Shown: positions 8,990 to 18,355, numbered from the stretch's first letter. The stretch is DNA of 64,000 bases from Lacticaseibacillus mingshuiensis (GCF_016861785.1 NZ_BOLS01000008.1:62001-126000), one strand, 5' to 3'. The notes: generated by a model from the sequence alone, not told the origin. Translations and numbers: made by a program.

Positions 8990-10861
8990 TCATTTTCCAC
9001 TCATGCCTGACCCACCGACGCGATGCGGCACCAAGATCAACGCCCCCATGGCCGGCAACGTCACACGCACGCTGTCGGGCTGGCCGCGCAGCGGTTTGCC
9101 CGTCGGCTTGAGGCGGCGCTGCAGGCGCGTCCAGGTGCCGCCAAACGTGAGACTTTCCGAGTTGAGCGCCACTTCATATACCGAGGAAGTCGGCACTGGC
9201 ACAAAAAAGCCGCGCCGCTCCTCCGGCAACAGATTCAGCACGATCACGGCTGCGTCTCCGCGTTTTTTCCCCCAGCGGATGTAGCTGAGCACATCCGCTT
9301 GATCGCCGATCGTCACCGTGAGCCCCGCCGGCACGTGGTCCTGCTCATACAGCGCAGGCAGCGTGCGATACAGATGCGCCAGCGTCCGGGTGAAGGTCTG
9401 CATGCCGCGGTTCAGCCGATCGCTCAGCGCCGCCCATTCCAGCGCGCTCCAGTCTCGCCATTCAAGGTACTGACCGAATTCGCCGCCCATGAACAAGAGC
9501 TTCTTGCCGGGATGCGTCATCAGCCACGTGAGCATCACGCGCAGATTGGCGAACTGGTTGTACCGATCTCCCGGCATCTTGTTCATCAGCGAGCGCTTGC
9601 CGTGCACCACCTCATCATGGGAAAACGGCAAGATGAACTGCTCATCGAACAGGTAGACAAAGCTGAACGTCAGCCAGTCGATGTGCGCCTGCCGCGCGTA
9701 AGGGTCCATGGCAAAATAGCGCAGTGTGTCATTCATCCAGCCCATGTTCCACTTGTAGTTGAAGCCGAGCCCGCCCTCCGCCACGGGTTTGGTCACCCCG
9801 GGATACGAGGAACTTTCCTCCGCGATCATCAGCACATCCGGATGCTGGGCAAAGATCGCCGTGTTCAGCCGTTTCAAAAACGCGATGCCGGCCAGATCTT
9901 CTCGACCACCCAGCTCGTTGCGGGCGGCATCCTTGCCACTGTCATAATCCAGATACAACATGTTCGACACCGCATCGACGCGCAGGCCGTCCAAATGCGC
10001 CCAGGTCAGCCAGTAATTGGCGCTTGAAAGCAGGAAACTTTGCACCGGCGGCGAACCAAGGTCAAAATTCAGCGTGCCCCACCGCTCATTTGCTGCACGA
10101 TGGGCATCCTGGTATTCGTACTGCGCGGTGCCATCATAGCGGGCCAACGCATCCGTATTTTGTATAAAATGTCCCGGCACCCAATCCATGATGACGCCCA
10201 GCCCCATCTGATGCGCGGCATCGACCAGCGCAAGGAAGTCTTCCGGTGGACCAAAGCGGCTGGTGGGGGCAAAATAGCCCATCAACTGATACCCCCAACT
10301 GGCATCGAGCGGATGCTCCATCAGCGGCATGAACTCCAGATGCGTGTAGCCTTGTTCCTTCACATATGGCAGTAGGTCCACGATTGCCTCACGGTAGGTC
10401 AGATACCGACCGCCTGGCCGCATGAACGAGCCAAGATGGACCTCATAAATGTTGAGCGGCCGCGCATATGGCGGATGATGGCGCCGCCGTTTAAGCCACG
10501 CCTTGTCCTGCCAATGATGGATCGGAATATCCATCAAGACCGCCGCCGTCCCTGGTTTAGGTTCAAAAGCAAAGGCAAACGGGTCGATCTTTTCCCGCAC
10601 CTGACCGTCCGCGCCGGTGACCACCACCTTGTAAAGGGCCCCGCGGCGGGCAGCCAACGCGCCGACCCACAAGCCAGCCGCTTCAGGGTCAGGCGCAAGG
10701 GCCAGCGGCTGCCAATTGGAAAAACTACCTTCAATCGCCACCGCCTGCGCATGCGGCGCCCAAATGCGAAACTGCCACAGGCCCCGGCTGATCTCGTGAG
10801 CGCCCATCAGTTCGTATGCGTCCAGACTTTCCCCACTCAAAAGAGTCGTTGTGACCGCCAT
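8990..10861 (-). CDS. glgB: 1,4-alpha-glucan branching enzyme
   Basis: A GH13 enzyme that introduces alpha-1,6 branches. An N-terminal CBM48 domain (about residues 15-110, RIWAPHAQAVAIEGSFSNW) precedes the TIM barrel. The catalytic nucleophile lies in GLRVDAVSNMLYLDY and the acid in LMIAEESSSYPGVTKP; the FILPFSHDEVVHGK motif is also present. The ATG at 10861 is preferred over the upstream start at 10900 because GGAGG precedes it; this gives 623 residues. It is the first gene of the glg operon. Confidence 0.94.
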   Translation of the reverse strand: MAVTTTLLSGESLDAYELMGAHEISRGLWQFRIWAPHAQAVAIEGSFSNWQPLALAPDPEAAGLWVGALAARRGALYKVVVTGADGQVREKIDPFAFAFEPKPGTAAVLMDIPIHHWQDKAWLKRRRHHPPYARPLNIYEVHLGSFMRPGGRYLTYREAIVDLLPYVKEQGYTHLEFMPLMEHPLDASWGYQLMGYFAPTSRFGPPEDFLALVDAAHQMGLGVIMDWVPGHFIQNTDALARYDGTAQYEYQDAHRAANERWGTLNFDLGSPPVQSFLLSSANYWLTWAHLDGLRVDAVSNMLYLDYDSGKDAARNELGGREDLAGIAFLKRLNTAIFAQHPDVLMIAEESSSYPGVTKPVAEGGLGFNYKWNMGWMNDTLRYFAMDPYARQAHIDWLTFSFVYLFDEQFILPFSHDEVVHGKRSLMNKMPGDRYNQFANLRVMLTWLMTHPGKKLLFMGGEFGQYLEWRDWSALEWAALSDRLNRGMQTFTRTLAHLYRTLPALYEQDHVPAGLTVTIGDQADVLSYIRWGKKRGDAAVIVLNLLPEERRGFFVPVPTSSVYEVALNSESLTFGGTWTRLQRRLKPTGKPLRGQPDSVRVTLPAMGALILVPHRVGGSGMSGK

Positions 10862-10915
10862 GCCACCACCTCCATCCTCACTTTTGAGTGTAGCCAGCAT
10901 TTTTGTCTTTTCCTA

Positions 10916-10944
10916 ATGATATGCTTGTGATTTTTTAATCATAA
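10916..10944 (-). promoter_or_regulatory. Promoter of the glgBCDAP operon
   Basis: Minus-strand TTATGA (944-939), 17 bases, TATCAT (921-916). Transcription would start about 50 bases before glgB. I see no clear cre box here. Confidence 0.5.
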
Positions 10945-11019
10945 GGATGGACACCGTGAAAGCCTGTGGCGCCGGCTTTTCCCAGGCCAATCAATGGGCA
11001 AATGCGCGCATTTCGGTGC

Positions 11020-11048
11020 TTGCGTTTCGTTGTGAGGACGCCTACAAT
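11020..11048 (+). promoter_or_regulatory. Promoter of ilvE
   Basis: TTGCGT (11020-11025), 17 bases, TACAAT (11043-11048). There is no T-box or leader peptide in the short gap before the gene. Confidence 0.6.
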
Positions 11049-11081
11049 GCTTGTCAAACCTGTTTGCAAAGGAGACTGCTT

Positions 11082-12107
11082 ATGAGCGTCAATATCAATT
11101 GGAACAACCTTGGCTTTGATTACATGAATCTGCCTTACCGCTACCGTGCCACCTGGAAAAATGGGGCGTGGGAGGCGGGGCAGTTGACCCAGGACAACCA
11201 GATCACCATGAGTGAAGGGTCGCCGATCTTGCACTATGGCCAAGGCGCGTTTGAAGGCTTGAAGGCCTATCGCACCCAGTCCGGCGCGATTCAGCTGTTC
11301 CGGCCGGATCAAAACGCCAAGCGCATGCAGCAGTCAGCGGAAAAACTGTTGATGCCGGCCGTGCCGACTGAGATGTTCCTCGATGCCGTGCAGCAGGTCG
11401 TGGCCGCCAACAATGAGTATGTCCCACCCTATGGCACCGGCGCGACGCTGTATGTTCGGCCGCTTTTGATCGGCATCGGCGACAACATTGGCGTCAACCC
11501 GGCGCCGGAATACCTCTTCACCGTTTTTGCCATGCCCGTTGGCCCCTATTTCAAAGGCGGCATGGTCCCGACGCGCTTCGTGGTGGCCGACACGTTCGAC
11601 CGCGCCGCACATTATGGCACCGGCCAGGCGAAGGTCGGCGGCAATTACGCAGCCAGCTTGCAAGCCGGCAAGTTTGCCCATGAAAATGGGTTTGGCGATG
11701 CGATCTACCTCGACCCGCTGGCCCATCGCTACATTGAAGAAGTCGGATCCGCCAACTTTTTTGCCATCACCAAGGACGGCACGCAACTACAGACGCCAAA
11801 GTCGCCTTCGATTTTGCCAAGTATCACAAAATACTCGATCTTGGCGCTGGCCAAGGAGCGCTTCAACTTGACGCCGGTCGAGACTCAGATCGACATTCAC
11901 GACCTCGACACGTTCAGCGAAGCCGGGGCATGCGGGACCGCCGCAGTGATCACACCGATTCAAAGCATCACCTTCGAAGGCCACGAGCACGTCTTCGGCG
12001 ATGGCACCACCGGCCCGCTCACCCAGCGACTGTACAATGAATTGACCGGCATCCAGTTTGGCGATGTGACCGCCCCGACTGGCTGGGTCGTGCCTGTCGA
12101 ATACTAA
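11082..12107 (+). CDS. ilvE: Branched-chain amino acid aminotransferase
   Basis: A PLP fold-type IV aminotransferase that interconverts Leu, Ile and Val with their keto acids. The 341-residue form (class II, bacterial long type) shows GQAKVGGNYAAS with the PLP lysine near residue 184 and EVGSANFFAI downstream. The ATG at 11082 has AAAGGAG seven bases upstream; the open frame extends further 5' without a ribosome binding site. It is a single gene divergent from the glg operon. In lactobacilli the enzyme more often degrades branched-chain amino acids than makes them; which holds here cannot be told. Confidence 0.92.
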   Translation: MSVNINWNNLGFDYMNLPYRYRATWKNGAWEAGQLTQDNQITMSEGSPILHYGQGAFEGLKAYRTQSGAIQLFRPDQNAKRMQQSAEKLLMPAVPTEMFLDAVQQVVAANNEYVPPYGTGATLYVRPLLIGIGDNIGVNPAPEYLFTVFAMPVGPYFKGGMVPTRFVVADTFDRAAHYGTGQAKVGGNYAASLQAGKFAHENGFGDAIYLDPLAHRYIEEVGSANFFAITKDGTQLQTPKSPSILPSITKYSILALAKERFNLTPVETQIDIHDLDTFSEAGACGTAAVITPIQSITFEGHEHVFGDGTTGPLTQRLYNELTGIQFGDVTAPTGWVVPVEY

Positions 12108-12108
12108 A

Positions 12109-12227
12109 AGTTGGGTTTCGGCCCGCATGATAGGCGCATCTAACTGGCGCTTGCACTCGAGGCCAAGAACACCTCAAGCACTAGCACCAAGTTAGCTGCC
12201 CGACCATTGCGCGGGCCGACACACCCA
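12109..12227 (-). repeat. Palindromic repeat family A, single copy
   Basis: It begins one base after the ilvE stop codon. Read on the minus strand it contains the family core GGGCAGCTAACTT, the inner stem CTTGAGG with CCTCGAG, and CAGTTAGATG, with outer arms GGCCCGC and GCGGGCC. The middle stem is weaker than in the other copies. Confidence 0.7.
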
Positions 12228-12233
12228 GAATCA

Positions 12234-12270
12234 AAAAGGCGCCGAGATCAATTTCTCGACGTCTTTTCTT
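12234..12270. terminator. Bidirectional terminator between ilvE and yitT
   Basis: AAAAAGGCGCCGAGA and TCTCGACGTCTTTT form a hairpin around ATCAATT, with T-runs on both strands. Confidence 0.65.
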
Positions 12271-12280
12271 TTGCTCAAAA

Positions 12281-13117
12281 TCAATTCAGTGTCCCGCCAT
12301 GCACCTCGACGGCCGCCGCCGCGAGGATAAAGGCTTGCGGATCGACGGCCTGCACCCGGTCGACCAGGCTTTGAAAATCACTCTGTTCGACCACCACCAT
12401 CAGCATCTCCTGCGCCTTACCAGAATAGCCGCCGGTCACATGATGGACGGTCAGCCCATGGTCCGTTTGGTCGCGCAACGTCTGTTTGATCGCAGGCAGC
12501 GCCAGCGGGGACATGATATAGACGATCTTTTTCCGGTCCCAGCCGGTCTCAAGCACACTCATGGTCAGCGAGGTCAAAACGATTGCAAAGGTCGCCAGAA
12601 TAAAGGCTTCAAATCCGGCCACGGGAATATTGAAAAGCGTCACGATCATGTCGACGATCAAGAGCCCCACCGCCGGCTTCACGCGCCAATATTTTTGCAT
12701 GATCATCGGCGGCACCGTGGTCCCCCCGCTCGAGGCGTTGATGCGGTAATTCAACGCCACGCCAAGCGCGAAGATCGCGCTGCCTGCGATCACGGCCAGT
12801 AAGCGATCTTTGACCACCATTTGTTCGGGAATGATTGCCAGGAGCGCTGGCAATAACAAGCTGCCGGCCAAAATGCGGCGGGCGGTCTGTTTATCGAGCA
12901 GCCACCAGGCCAAGATCAGCATGAGTGCATTCACGGCCAGGGTGGTCACCGCGGTCGGAATATTGAAGGCGGCCTGCACGAGAATGGCGATGCCGGTCGC
13001 CCCGCCTGGCGCCACTTCATGCGGGGCATAAAAGAGATTGATGCTGATCGCGATCAGCGTCAAAGCGAAGATCATGGTCACGAGTTTTGTCAGCTGGGGC
13101 GGCAGTTTGAGGCGCAT
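12281..13117 (-). CDS. YitT family membrane protein
   Basis: A 278-residue integral membrane protein with an N-terminal block of about five hydrophobic segments (roughly residues 12-190) and a C-terminal soluble DUF2179 domain (about 200-275, with GYSGKAQEMLMVVV). The stretch NLFYAPHEVAPGGATGIA matches the YitT family start. The function of the family is not established. The ATG has GGAGGG upstream. The gene is alone between a terminator and a large palindromic element. Confidence 0.82.
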   Translation of the reverse strand: MRLKLPPQLTKLVTMIFALTLIAISINLFYAPHEVAPGGATGIAILVQAAFNIPTAVTTLAVNALMLILAWWLLDKQTARRILAGSLLLPALLAIIPEQMVVKDRLLAVIAGSAIFALGVALNYRINASSGGTTVPPMIMQKYWRVKPAVGLLIVDMIVTLFNIPVAGFEAFILATFAIVLTSLTMSVLETGWDRKKIVYIMSPLALPAIKQTLRDQTDHGLTVHHVTGGYSGKAQEMLMVVVEQSDFQSLVDRVQAVDPQAFILAAAAVEVHGGTLN

Positions 13118-13223
13118 ATGGGTCCCTCCATCTGGTTTGTCTTACTTCCAGTGTATCATATGTGCTTCGAGGGACTTTTTGGTGCAATACTTCTTAGTTC
13201 GAAAAAGGTTTGAAAAACAATGC

Positions 13224-13428
13224 GGGTGGACCCCGGCCAGAAATTGGCTGGCGACCGAAGTAGAAGCTCCCAAGTGACTTTAAGCCCGCAAAAAGCGCGG
13301 TCTTAAAGCTCACTTTCGGTGTAAGCGGCTTTGCCGCTAACGCCGACGAGGGGGCTTGCTATGGGCGTTGGGCGTTTACGCCTTACGCCCAGACATGCGA
13401 AGCGAGCCATTTCTTGCCGGGACCCGCC
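13224..13428. repeat. Large cloverleaf-like inverted repeat (element C)
   Basis: Outer arms of about 25 bases (13224-13249 and 13404-13428, GGCCAGAAATTGGCT against AGCCATTTCTTGCC) enclose a second stem (TAGAAGCTCCC 13261-13271 with GGGGCTTGCTA 13351-13361). Inside are three hairpins: GTGACTTTAAG with CTTAAAGCTCAC (13274-13312), AGCGGC with GCCGCT (13323-13338), and nested GGGCGT/ACGCCC around GGCGT/ACGCC (13363-13390). No gene, promoter or T-run is associated. Only one copy is in the window. Confidence 0.55.
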
Positions 13429-13734
13429 CTCACATCGAGTATTCAATTTATTTGAATCTTGATCACGTGAAAGGACAAAAATATCCAGTCACTTCAGAAG
13501 TAATATTGATGCAACAGCTGGTACCCCACCATCTGCACCAATGCACTCCTTAGCGAACGATTTACCTACCTGCCCCCATTCAGCCGTCACTCAACAACCG
13601 ACCAAATGGCCCACCACATGCATTCCCATCTCAGTGCCCTCCCTTTTTGCCCTCACCCCCTCGCGCTGTACCACCCCGATGAACACAGGGCCACATTTCT
13701 GTGTCAGTGACAGGGAGAATTTTTGCCAGTCGTG
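13429..13734. other. Intergenic stretch upstream of the pox promoter
   Basis: Nothing recognisable. An open frame continuous with pox extends back to 13541, but it lacks a ribosome binding site and crosses the pox promoter, so it is not coding. Confidence 0.5.
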
Positions 13735-13763
13735 TTGCAACCGCTTTCGTTTCATGATACATT
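13735..13763 (+). promoter_or_regulatory. pox promoter with overlapping cre box
   Basis: TTGCAA (13735-13740), 17 bases, TACATT (13758-13763). The -35 is embedded in TTGCAACCGCTTTCGT (13735-13750), which matches the CcpA operator consensus WTGNAANCGNWNNCW at all but the last position. CcpA bound here would block RNA polymerase, fitting catabolite repression of pyruvate oxidase known in other lactic acid bacteria. Confidence 0.7.
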
Positions 13764-13825
13764 GTAAACGTGAAAATCGTAGACAACACGTTCTGCGAAA
13801 AACGACAAAAGGAAGGTCCTGTCTC

Positions 13826-15658
13826 ATGTCTAATCCATCCACTGTACCAGCCAGCGTCGCGATGCTGCGGGTCCTCGAAGCCTGGGGCGTTAAGCACGTC
13901 TTCGGTTATCCAGGTGGTTCGTTCAACTCCACGATGTCTGCCCTTGAAAAAGAAAAAGAGCGCATCGACTATATCCAAGTGCGTCACGAACAAGTTGGCG
14001 CATTGGCCGCGGCGGCCGATGCCAAATTGACCGGCAAGATCGCCGTCACGTTTGGCTCGGCCGGCCCTGGTGCCACGAACCTGCTCACGGGGCTTTACGA
14101 TGCCCGCGAAGATCACGCCCCGGTTTTGGCGCTGGTCGGCCAGGTGCCGCACACCAACATGAATTACAATTTCTTCCAGGAATTTGACGAAAACCCGATG
14201 TTCGCCGACGTGTCCGTTTACTGCCGGACGGTGATGACGCCTGAAAGCCTGCCGTATGTGGTCGACAAGGCGATTCGTGAGGCGTACAAGTACCGCGGCG
14301 TCGCAGTCGTGATCATTCCGAATGATTTTGGCTTTGCTGAGATTCCGGATGTGCCGTACAAGAGCACCTCCCCTTCCGACAACAAGCCGGCGCCGCAACC
14401 ACAGGCAACTGACGAAGAGGTCGATCAGGTCCTCGCGTTGCTCAAAAAGGCCAAGCGCCCGGTATTCCATGTGGGCCGCGGCATTCGCGAAGGCGGCGAC
14501 AGGCTGATCGAGCTGTCGAAAAAGCTGCAGATCCCGATCATCATGACTGGCTTGGCCAAGGGGTTGATCGACGAAAGCTACGAAGGCAATATTGGCTTCG
14601 TCAACCGGGCTGGCTCCAAGTCTGCCAATGAGATCATCGACATCGCGGACCTTGTGATCGCGATCGGCGCCGACTTCCCATTTGCCAACAACGTGTACAC
14701 GCGCCATGACTTTACCTTCGTCCAGGTCGACAACGACGACGCGCAATTTGGCCGTCATCACTACCTGGATCTCGGCATCTGGTCCGACGCCACCGGCTTT
14801 GTTGAAAAAATGCTCGCGCGCAGTGAAGCAGCGGCGCCAAGCAACTTTTTCAAGGCGGCAGTCTTGGACAACAACAACTGGAAGGATTACCTCAAGAAGT
14901 TGACCGACCGCGAAACAGATCCGCTGCAGTATGAACAGGTCTATCGCGAACTCAACAAAATCGCAAACCCGGAAACGGTCGTTGCACTCGATGTCGGCAA
15001 CAACACGGTCGACACGCTGCGCTTCATGGACATCAAGCCGACCAACAAATGGGTGATCTCCGCGCTGTTCGCCTCCATGGGCGCCGGCATTCCAGGAGCG
15101 ATCGCCGCACAATTGTCCTACCCGGATCGCCAAGTGGTCTCGATCTCCGGCGATGGCGCGTTTTCCATGGTGATGCAGGACCTGATCACGGAAAAGAAAT
15201 ACCACCTGCCGATCTTGAACATCGTGACCTCAAACACCACACTCGGCTTCATTCGCGATGAACAAGCCGATATTCCAAGCATGCACGACTACTCCGGCAT
15301 CGACTTGGAAGACCAGGACTTTGCAATGATCGCCAATGGGATGGGAATCGAAGCGGCCACCGTCACCAAGAGCAGCGAATTGCCAGCCGCTTTTGCCAAG
15401 GCCGCCGAAGTCATGGCAAGTGGCCGGCCATTCGTCCTGAATGCCAAGATCACCATGAAGCGTGGGTTCGCCGTTGAAGCGCTGAAGGTCAAGATCGTTG
15501 ATGGCAAGATCGAAGAAACGATCGACCCCGCCTTCAACGCCAACCAGGCCGAGACCCATATCACCACCCTGCCCGACTTCTTCGAGCATTACGAAGGCGA
15601 AGACGTCCTCAAGCCGCTTCAATACTTCTTGGATGAAGCCGGCGTGACCCTCGACTAA
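13826..15658 (+). CDS. pox: Pyruvate oxidase
   Basis: A TPP/FAD enzyme that oxidises pyruvate with O2 and phosphate to acetyl phosphate, CO2 and H2O2. The 610-residue protein has the TPP-activating Glu in RHEQVGA (E55), the central FAD-binding domain, and the TPP/Mg motif GDGAFSMVMQDLITEKKYH (GDG at 442-444). The start at 13826 is set by AAAGGAAGG eleven bases upstream. Closest in kind are Lactobacillus Pox and streptococcal SpxB. No catalase gene is in the window. Confidence 0.92.
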   Translation: MSNPSTVPASVAMLRVLEAWGVKHVFGYPGGSFNSTMSALEKEKERIDYIQVRHEQVGALAAAADAKLTGKIAVTFGSAGPGATNLLTGLYDAREDHAPVLALVGQVPHTNMNYNFFQEFDENPMFADVSVYCRTVMTPESLPYVVDKAIREAYKYRGVAVVIIPNDFGFAEIPDVPYKSTSPSDNKPAPQPQATDEEVDQVLALLKKAKRPVFHVGRGIREGGDRLIELSKKLQIPIIMTGLAKGLIDESYEGNIGFVNRAGSKSANEIIDIADLVIAIGADFPFANNVYTRHDFTFVQVDNDDAQFGRHHYLDLGIWSDATGFVEKMLARSEAAAPSNFFKAAVLDNNNWKDYLKKLTDRETDPLQYEQVYRELNKIANPETVVALDVGNNTVDTLRFMDIKPTNKWVISALFASMGAGIPGAIAAQLSYPDRQVVSISGDGAFSMVMQDLITEKKYHLPILNIVTSNTTLGFIRDEQADIPSMHDYSGIDLEDQDFAMIANGMGIEAATVTKSSELPAAFAKAAEVMASGRPFVLNAKITMKRGFAVEALKVKIVDGKIEETIDPAFNANQAETHITTLPDFFEHYEGEDVLKPLQYFLDEAGVTLD

Positions 15659-15694
15659 TTGCCACCCAATTCATTTGCCGAATCAAAAAAGGAA

Positions 15695-15805
15695 GTGGGA
15701 CAAATGTCGTTTTTGGGCCCGACAGGTAAGTGTTCCAAGCGCCAGGTCCGAACTTAGGGCCAGGCGCTTGGGACCTTAGCTGCTCGGGCCCGGACATTTG
15801 GCCCA
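15695..15805. repeat. Long interrupted palindrome (element B)
   Basis: Three successive stems nest symmetrically: GTGGGACAAATGTC (15695-15708) with GACATTTGGCCCAC (15792-15805), GGGCCCG with CGGGCCC, and GTTCCAAGCGCC with GGCGCTTGGGAC. They are separated by matching internal loops and capped by a loop of about 20 bases. It follows the pox stop by 36 bases but has no T-run, so it is not an ordinary terminator. A GTGGGACAAAT fragment recurs near 20050. Confidence 0.6.
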
Positions 15806-15832
15806 CGACACTGCTGTAACATTAGTGCACCA

Positions 15833-15880
15833 AAAAGGACCCGGGACAAAACGTTTGTTTTGTCCCAGGTCCATTTTTGT
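15833..15880. terminator. Bidirectional terminator between pox and clpL
   Basis: GGACC-GGGACAAAA and TTTTGTCCC-GGTCC form a hairpin at 15837-15872, flanked by AAAAA and TTTTT. Confidence 0.75.
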
Positions 15881-15926
15881 GCGAAGCACTCACCAGAACG
15901 TGCCACGCGGGTCGCCGATCAACTGA

Positions 15927-18044
15927 TCATGCAGCGACTGCCGCCTTTTCACTGATCACGATCGCGCCGTCGACCAGATTCGCTTCAAGGTGCTTCACAT
16001 CGAGATGCGCCAAGTAAAAATCGGTGACCTTATCGCGGATGTTGGCTTCAATGACCCGCCGCAGTGGCCGCGCGCCCATCGCCTCATCGTAGCCTTGCGC
16101 GATCAGCCAATTCTTGGCGTCATCACTGACGGTCAGCGTCAACTGCTTTTTCGCCAGAGTCTGATTCACGTCAGCGAGCATCAAATCCACGATCTGAGCG
16201 AGGTCAGCCGTCGTCAAGTGACTGAATTCGACGATACCATCGAAGCGGTTGAGAAATTCGGGGCGGAAGTATGGGGCTAGGCGCGTCATCAAGGCGGTGT
16301 CCTCAGCCTTCTTGCCCGTCAACGCCTCGTTGCCAAAGCCGGCGTTGGACGTCGCGATGATGATCGTATTTTTGAAATCGACCACATTGCCTTGCCCATC
16401 CGTCAACCGCCCATCGTCGAGGACTTGAAGCAACAGCGTCAACACTTGCGGGTCCGCTTTTTCGATCTCATCGAGCAGCACGATCGCATATGGATCGCGG
16501 CGCACTTTTTCCGTTAAGGTGTTGCCGTTATCCTCATAGCCGACATAACCGGCAGAGGTGCCGATCAGCTTGGACACCGCGGTGCGATCGGCGTATTCGG
16601 ACATGTCGAGCCGAATGATCGCCTCTTTGCGGCCAAAAAGATCCAAGGCCAGCTGCTTGGCCAGCTCTGTTTTCCCAACCCCGGTCGGCCCGACAAACAG
16701 GAAACTCCCGATCGGCTTCTCGCTGTCGTCAAAACCAGCGCGGTTGCGGCGAATGGCCCGCGTGACCAGCTCAACAGCTTCGTCCTGGCCGATCACCTTG
16801 CCCTTCAACCGGCCGGCCAGCCCCTGCAAGCGTTCAATGTCGCTGGCGCCAAGCTTGGTCACCGGAATGCCGGTCAAACGCTCGACCGAGGCCGCCACAT
16901 CATCCACCGTCGCAACCACCGGCCGGGCCTCATCATCGGCCCCGGCCAAATCCGCCTGGGCCTTGGCCAATTCAGCCTTGAGCTTGGCGGCTTCTTCAAA
17001 CTGTTCGGCCTTCGCCGCGGCTTCCTTGTCCTGGGTCAACTGCTTGATGTGCTCGGTCAGCGCCACTTTATCGGTGACCGGATGCTGGGCAGCCAAATGC
17101 GCCGCCGTCATATCAAGCAGGTCGATCGCCTTATCCGGAAGGGCGCGCTGCGGAATGTATTGCACCGCGTAGTCGACCGTCGCTTGGAGCACCTCATCCG
17201 GCAAGGTGACGTGATGATGTTGCTCATACAACCCGCGCACGCCCTGCAAGATCTTTAGCGTTGCGGCCTTGGAAGGTTCGCCAACCGTCACGTCATTGAA
17301 CCGCCGCGCCAATGCCGCATCCTTCATGATCGTGTTGCGGTATTCGTCCTGGGTGGTCGCGCCGATCACGGTCAACTCCCCGCGAGACAAGGCCGGCTTG
17401 ATCATGTCGCCAAGCCCTTTTGCCCCTGCCTCGCCGGTCGAGCCGGTGTGCAAGATCTGCTGAATCTCGTCGAAAAACAGAATCACGTTACCCGCCTTTT
17501 TCACGGCCTTGAGTAAATTCTGAATGTTTTCCTCAAACGCGCCGCGGTATTGCGTGCCAGCTTCCAGACTGGCAAGGTCAATAGACCAGATCGCCTTATC
17601 CTGAATCGCCGCGGGCACATCGCCCTTGACGATCGCCTGGGCCAGACCTTCGACGACCGCAGTCTTGCCGACCCCGGCGTCACCGACCAAGATCGGGTTG
17701 TTCTTCGTGCGTCGGCTCAAGATCTCGGCCGTCTCCTGAATCTCCTTCTCACGCCCGATCACCGGATCAAGTAGCCCCTGTTTGGCCTCTTCCGTGAGGT
17801 TGCGGCCAAACTTGGCCATTGGCGAGGTCGCCTTGGCGTCAGACGTAGGCGCCTGCTGCCCATCGATTGGAATCTCGCTGGCAGTTTGTGCTTGTTGCGC
17901 CTGTTGTGCTTGCTTGAGCTGTGCAACTTCCGCCGCGGACAGCTCGTGGCCGTTCACAACATAACGCGGACGCCCATTCATCTGGTGAAAAATCTGGTCA
18001 AAGAAGTCATCCATGCCATCATTAAAAAAAGGATCATTTGCCAT
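15927..18044 (-). CDS. clpL: Clp-type AAA+ chaperone, ClpL family
   Basis: An HSP100 disaggregase of 705 residues. The short N-terminus ([19 protein letters not shown], then a [10 protein letters not shown] segment and a Gln/Ala-rich linker) replaces the Clp-N repeats of ClpC and the zinc finger of ClpE, as in ClpL. The first AAA+ domain has Walker A GDAGVGKT (121-128), the second GPTGVGKTE (about 450). A short Ala/Lys/Glu-rich coiled region lies between them (about 350-380). I see no ClpP-contact IGF loop. It is transcribed from a CIRCE-controlled promoter, so heat induction through HrcA is expected. It is monocistronic, closed by a terminator. Confidence 0.85.
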   Translation of the reverse strand: MANDPFFNDGMDDFFDQIFHQMNGRPRYVVNGHELSAAEVAQLKQAQQAQQAQTASEIPIDGQQAPTSDAKATSPMAKFGRNLTEEAKQGLLDPVIGREKEIQETAEILSRRTKNNPILVGDAGVGKTAVVEGLAQAIVKGDVPAAIQDKAIWSIDLASLEAGTQYRGAFEENIQNLLKAVKKAGNVILFFDEIQQILHTGSTGEAGAKGLGDMIKPALSRGELTVIGATTQDEYRNTIMKDAALARRFNDVTVGEPSKAATLKILQGVRGLYEQHHHVTLPDEVLQATVDYAVQYIPQRALPDKAIDLLDMTAAHLAAQHPVTDKVALTEHIKQLTQDKEAAAKAEQFEEAAKLKAELAKAQADLAGADDEARPVVATVDDVAASVERLTGIPVTKLGASDIERLQGLAGRLKGKVIGQDEAVELVTRAIRRNRAGFDDSEKPIGSFLFVGPTGVGKTELAKQLALDLFGRKEAIIRLDMSEYADRTAVSKLIGTSAGYVGYEDNGNTLTEKVRRDPYAIVLLDEIEKADPQVLTLLLQVLDDGRLTDGQGNVVDFKNTIIIATSNAGFGNEALTGKKAEDTALMTRLAPYFRPEFLNRFDGIVEFSHLTTADLAQIVDLMLADVNQTLAKKQLTLTVSDDAKNWLIAQGYDEAMGARPLRRVIEANIRDKVTDFYLAHLDVKHLEANLVDGAIVISEKAAVAA

Positions 18045-18200
18045 TGTCCATTCCTCCTCAGGCAGCGCTAGGCTGCGATTTTTGGTGCGGTCAGTGTGAT
18101 TGCCCTGACGTCAACGGCGGCAGAAAAAAGACACCGCCAGCCAGCGATGCCAACACGGTCTATGATCGGTGCATCGCCGCACCTCTTGTTTACATAATTC

Positions 18201-18240
18201 ATTATACACCGTTTTGGCACTCTGTCAACGAGAGTGCTAA
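18201..18240 (-). promoter_or_regulatory. CIRCE operator and promoter of clpL
   Basis: TTAGCACTC-N9-GAGTGCCAA (18240-18214, minus strand) matches the HrcA-binding CIRCE element with one mismatch. The -35 TTGACA (228-223) lies in the CIRCE spacer and, 16 bases on, TATAAT (206-201) is perfect. HrcA binding would therefore occlude the promoter. Confidence 0.9.
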
Positions 18241-18252
18241 TATTTTTTGGAA

Positions 18253-18284
18253 TAAACGGCCCCTCTCCTGTCGAGAAGGGCCTC
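18253..18284 (-). terminator. Terminator of the Mga-like gene
   Basis: GGCCC-TTCTC and GAGAG-GGGCC pair around GACAG (18258-18282), followed on the minus strand by GTTTATT. It separates the regulator from the CIRCE promoter. Confidence 0.65.
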
Positions 18285-18355
18285 CCGGATGGTGCATTAA
18301 TGGTACAGCAGTGTCGAGGGCCAAACGTTTGGCCGGTTTTCCACACACGCCTCGC

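Noticed and set aside
13541-13825. In-frame 5' extension of pox
   Set aside because: It crosses the promoter and cre box and has no ribosome binding site; the ATG at 13826 has one.
13631-15205. Open frame of 524 codons on the minus strand opposite pox
   Set aside because: It mirrors the codon pattern of pox, has no ribosome binding site or known motif; GC-rich genes make such antisense frames.
15927-18044. Call as ClpE or ClpC
   Set aside because: No N-terminal zinc finger or Clp-N repeats; the N-terminus and length fit ClpL.
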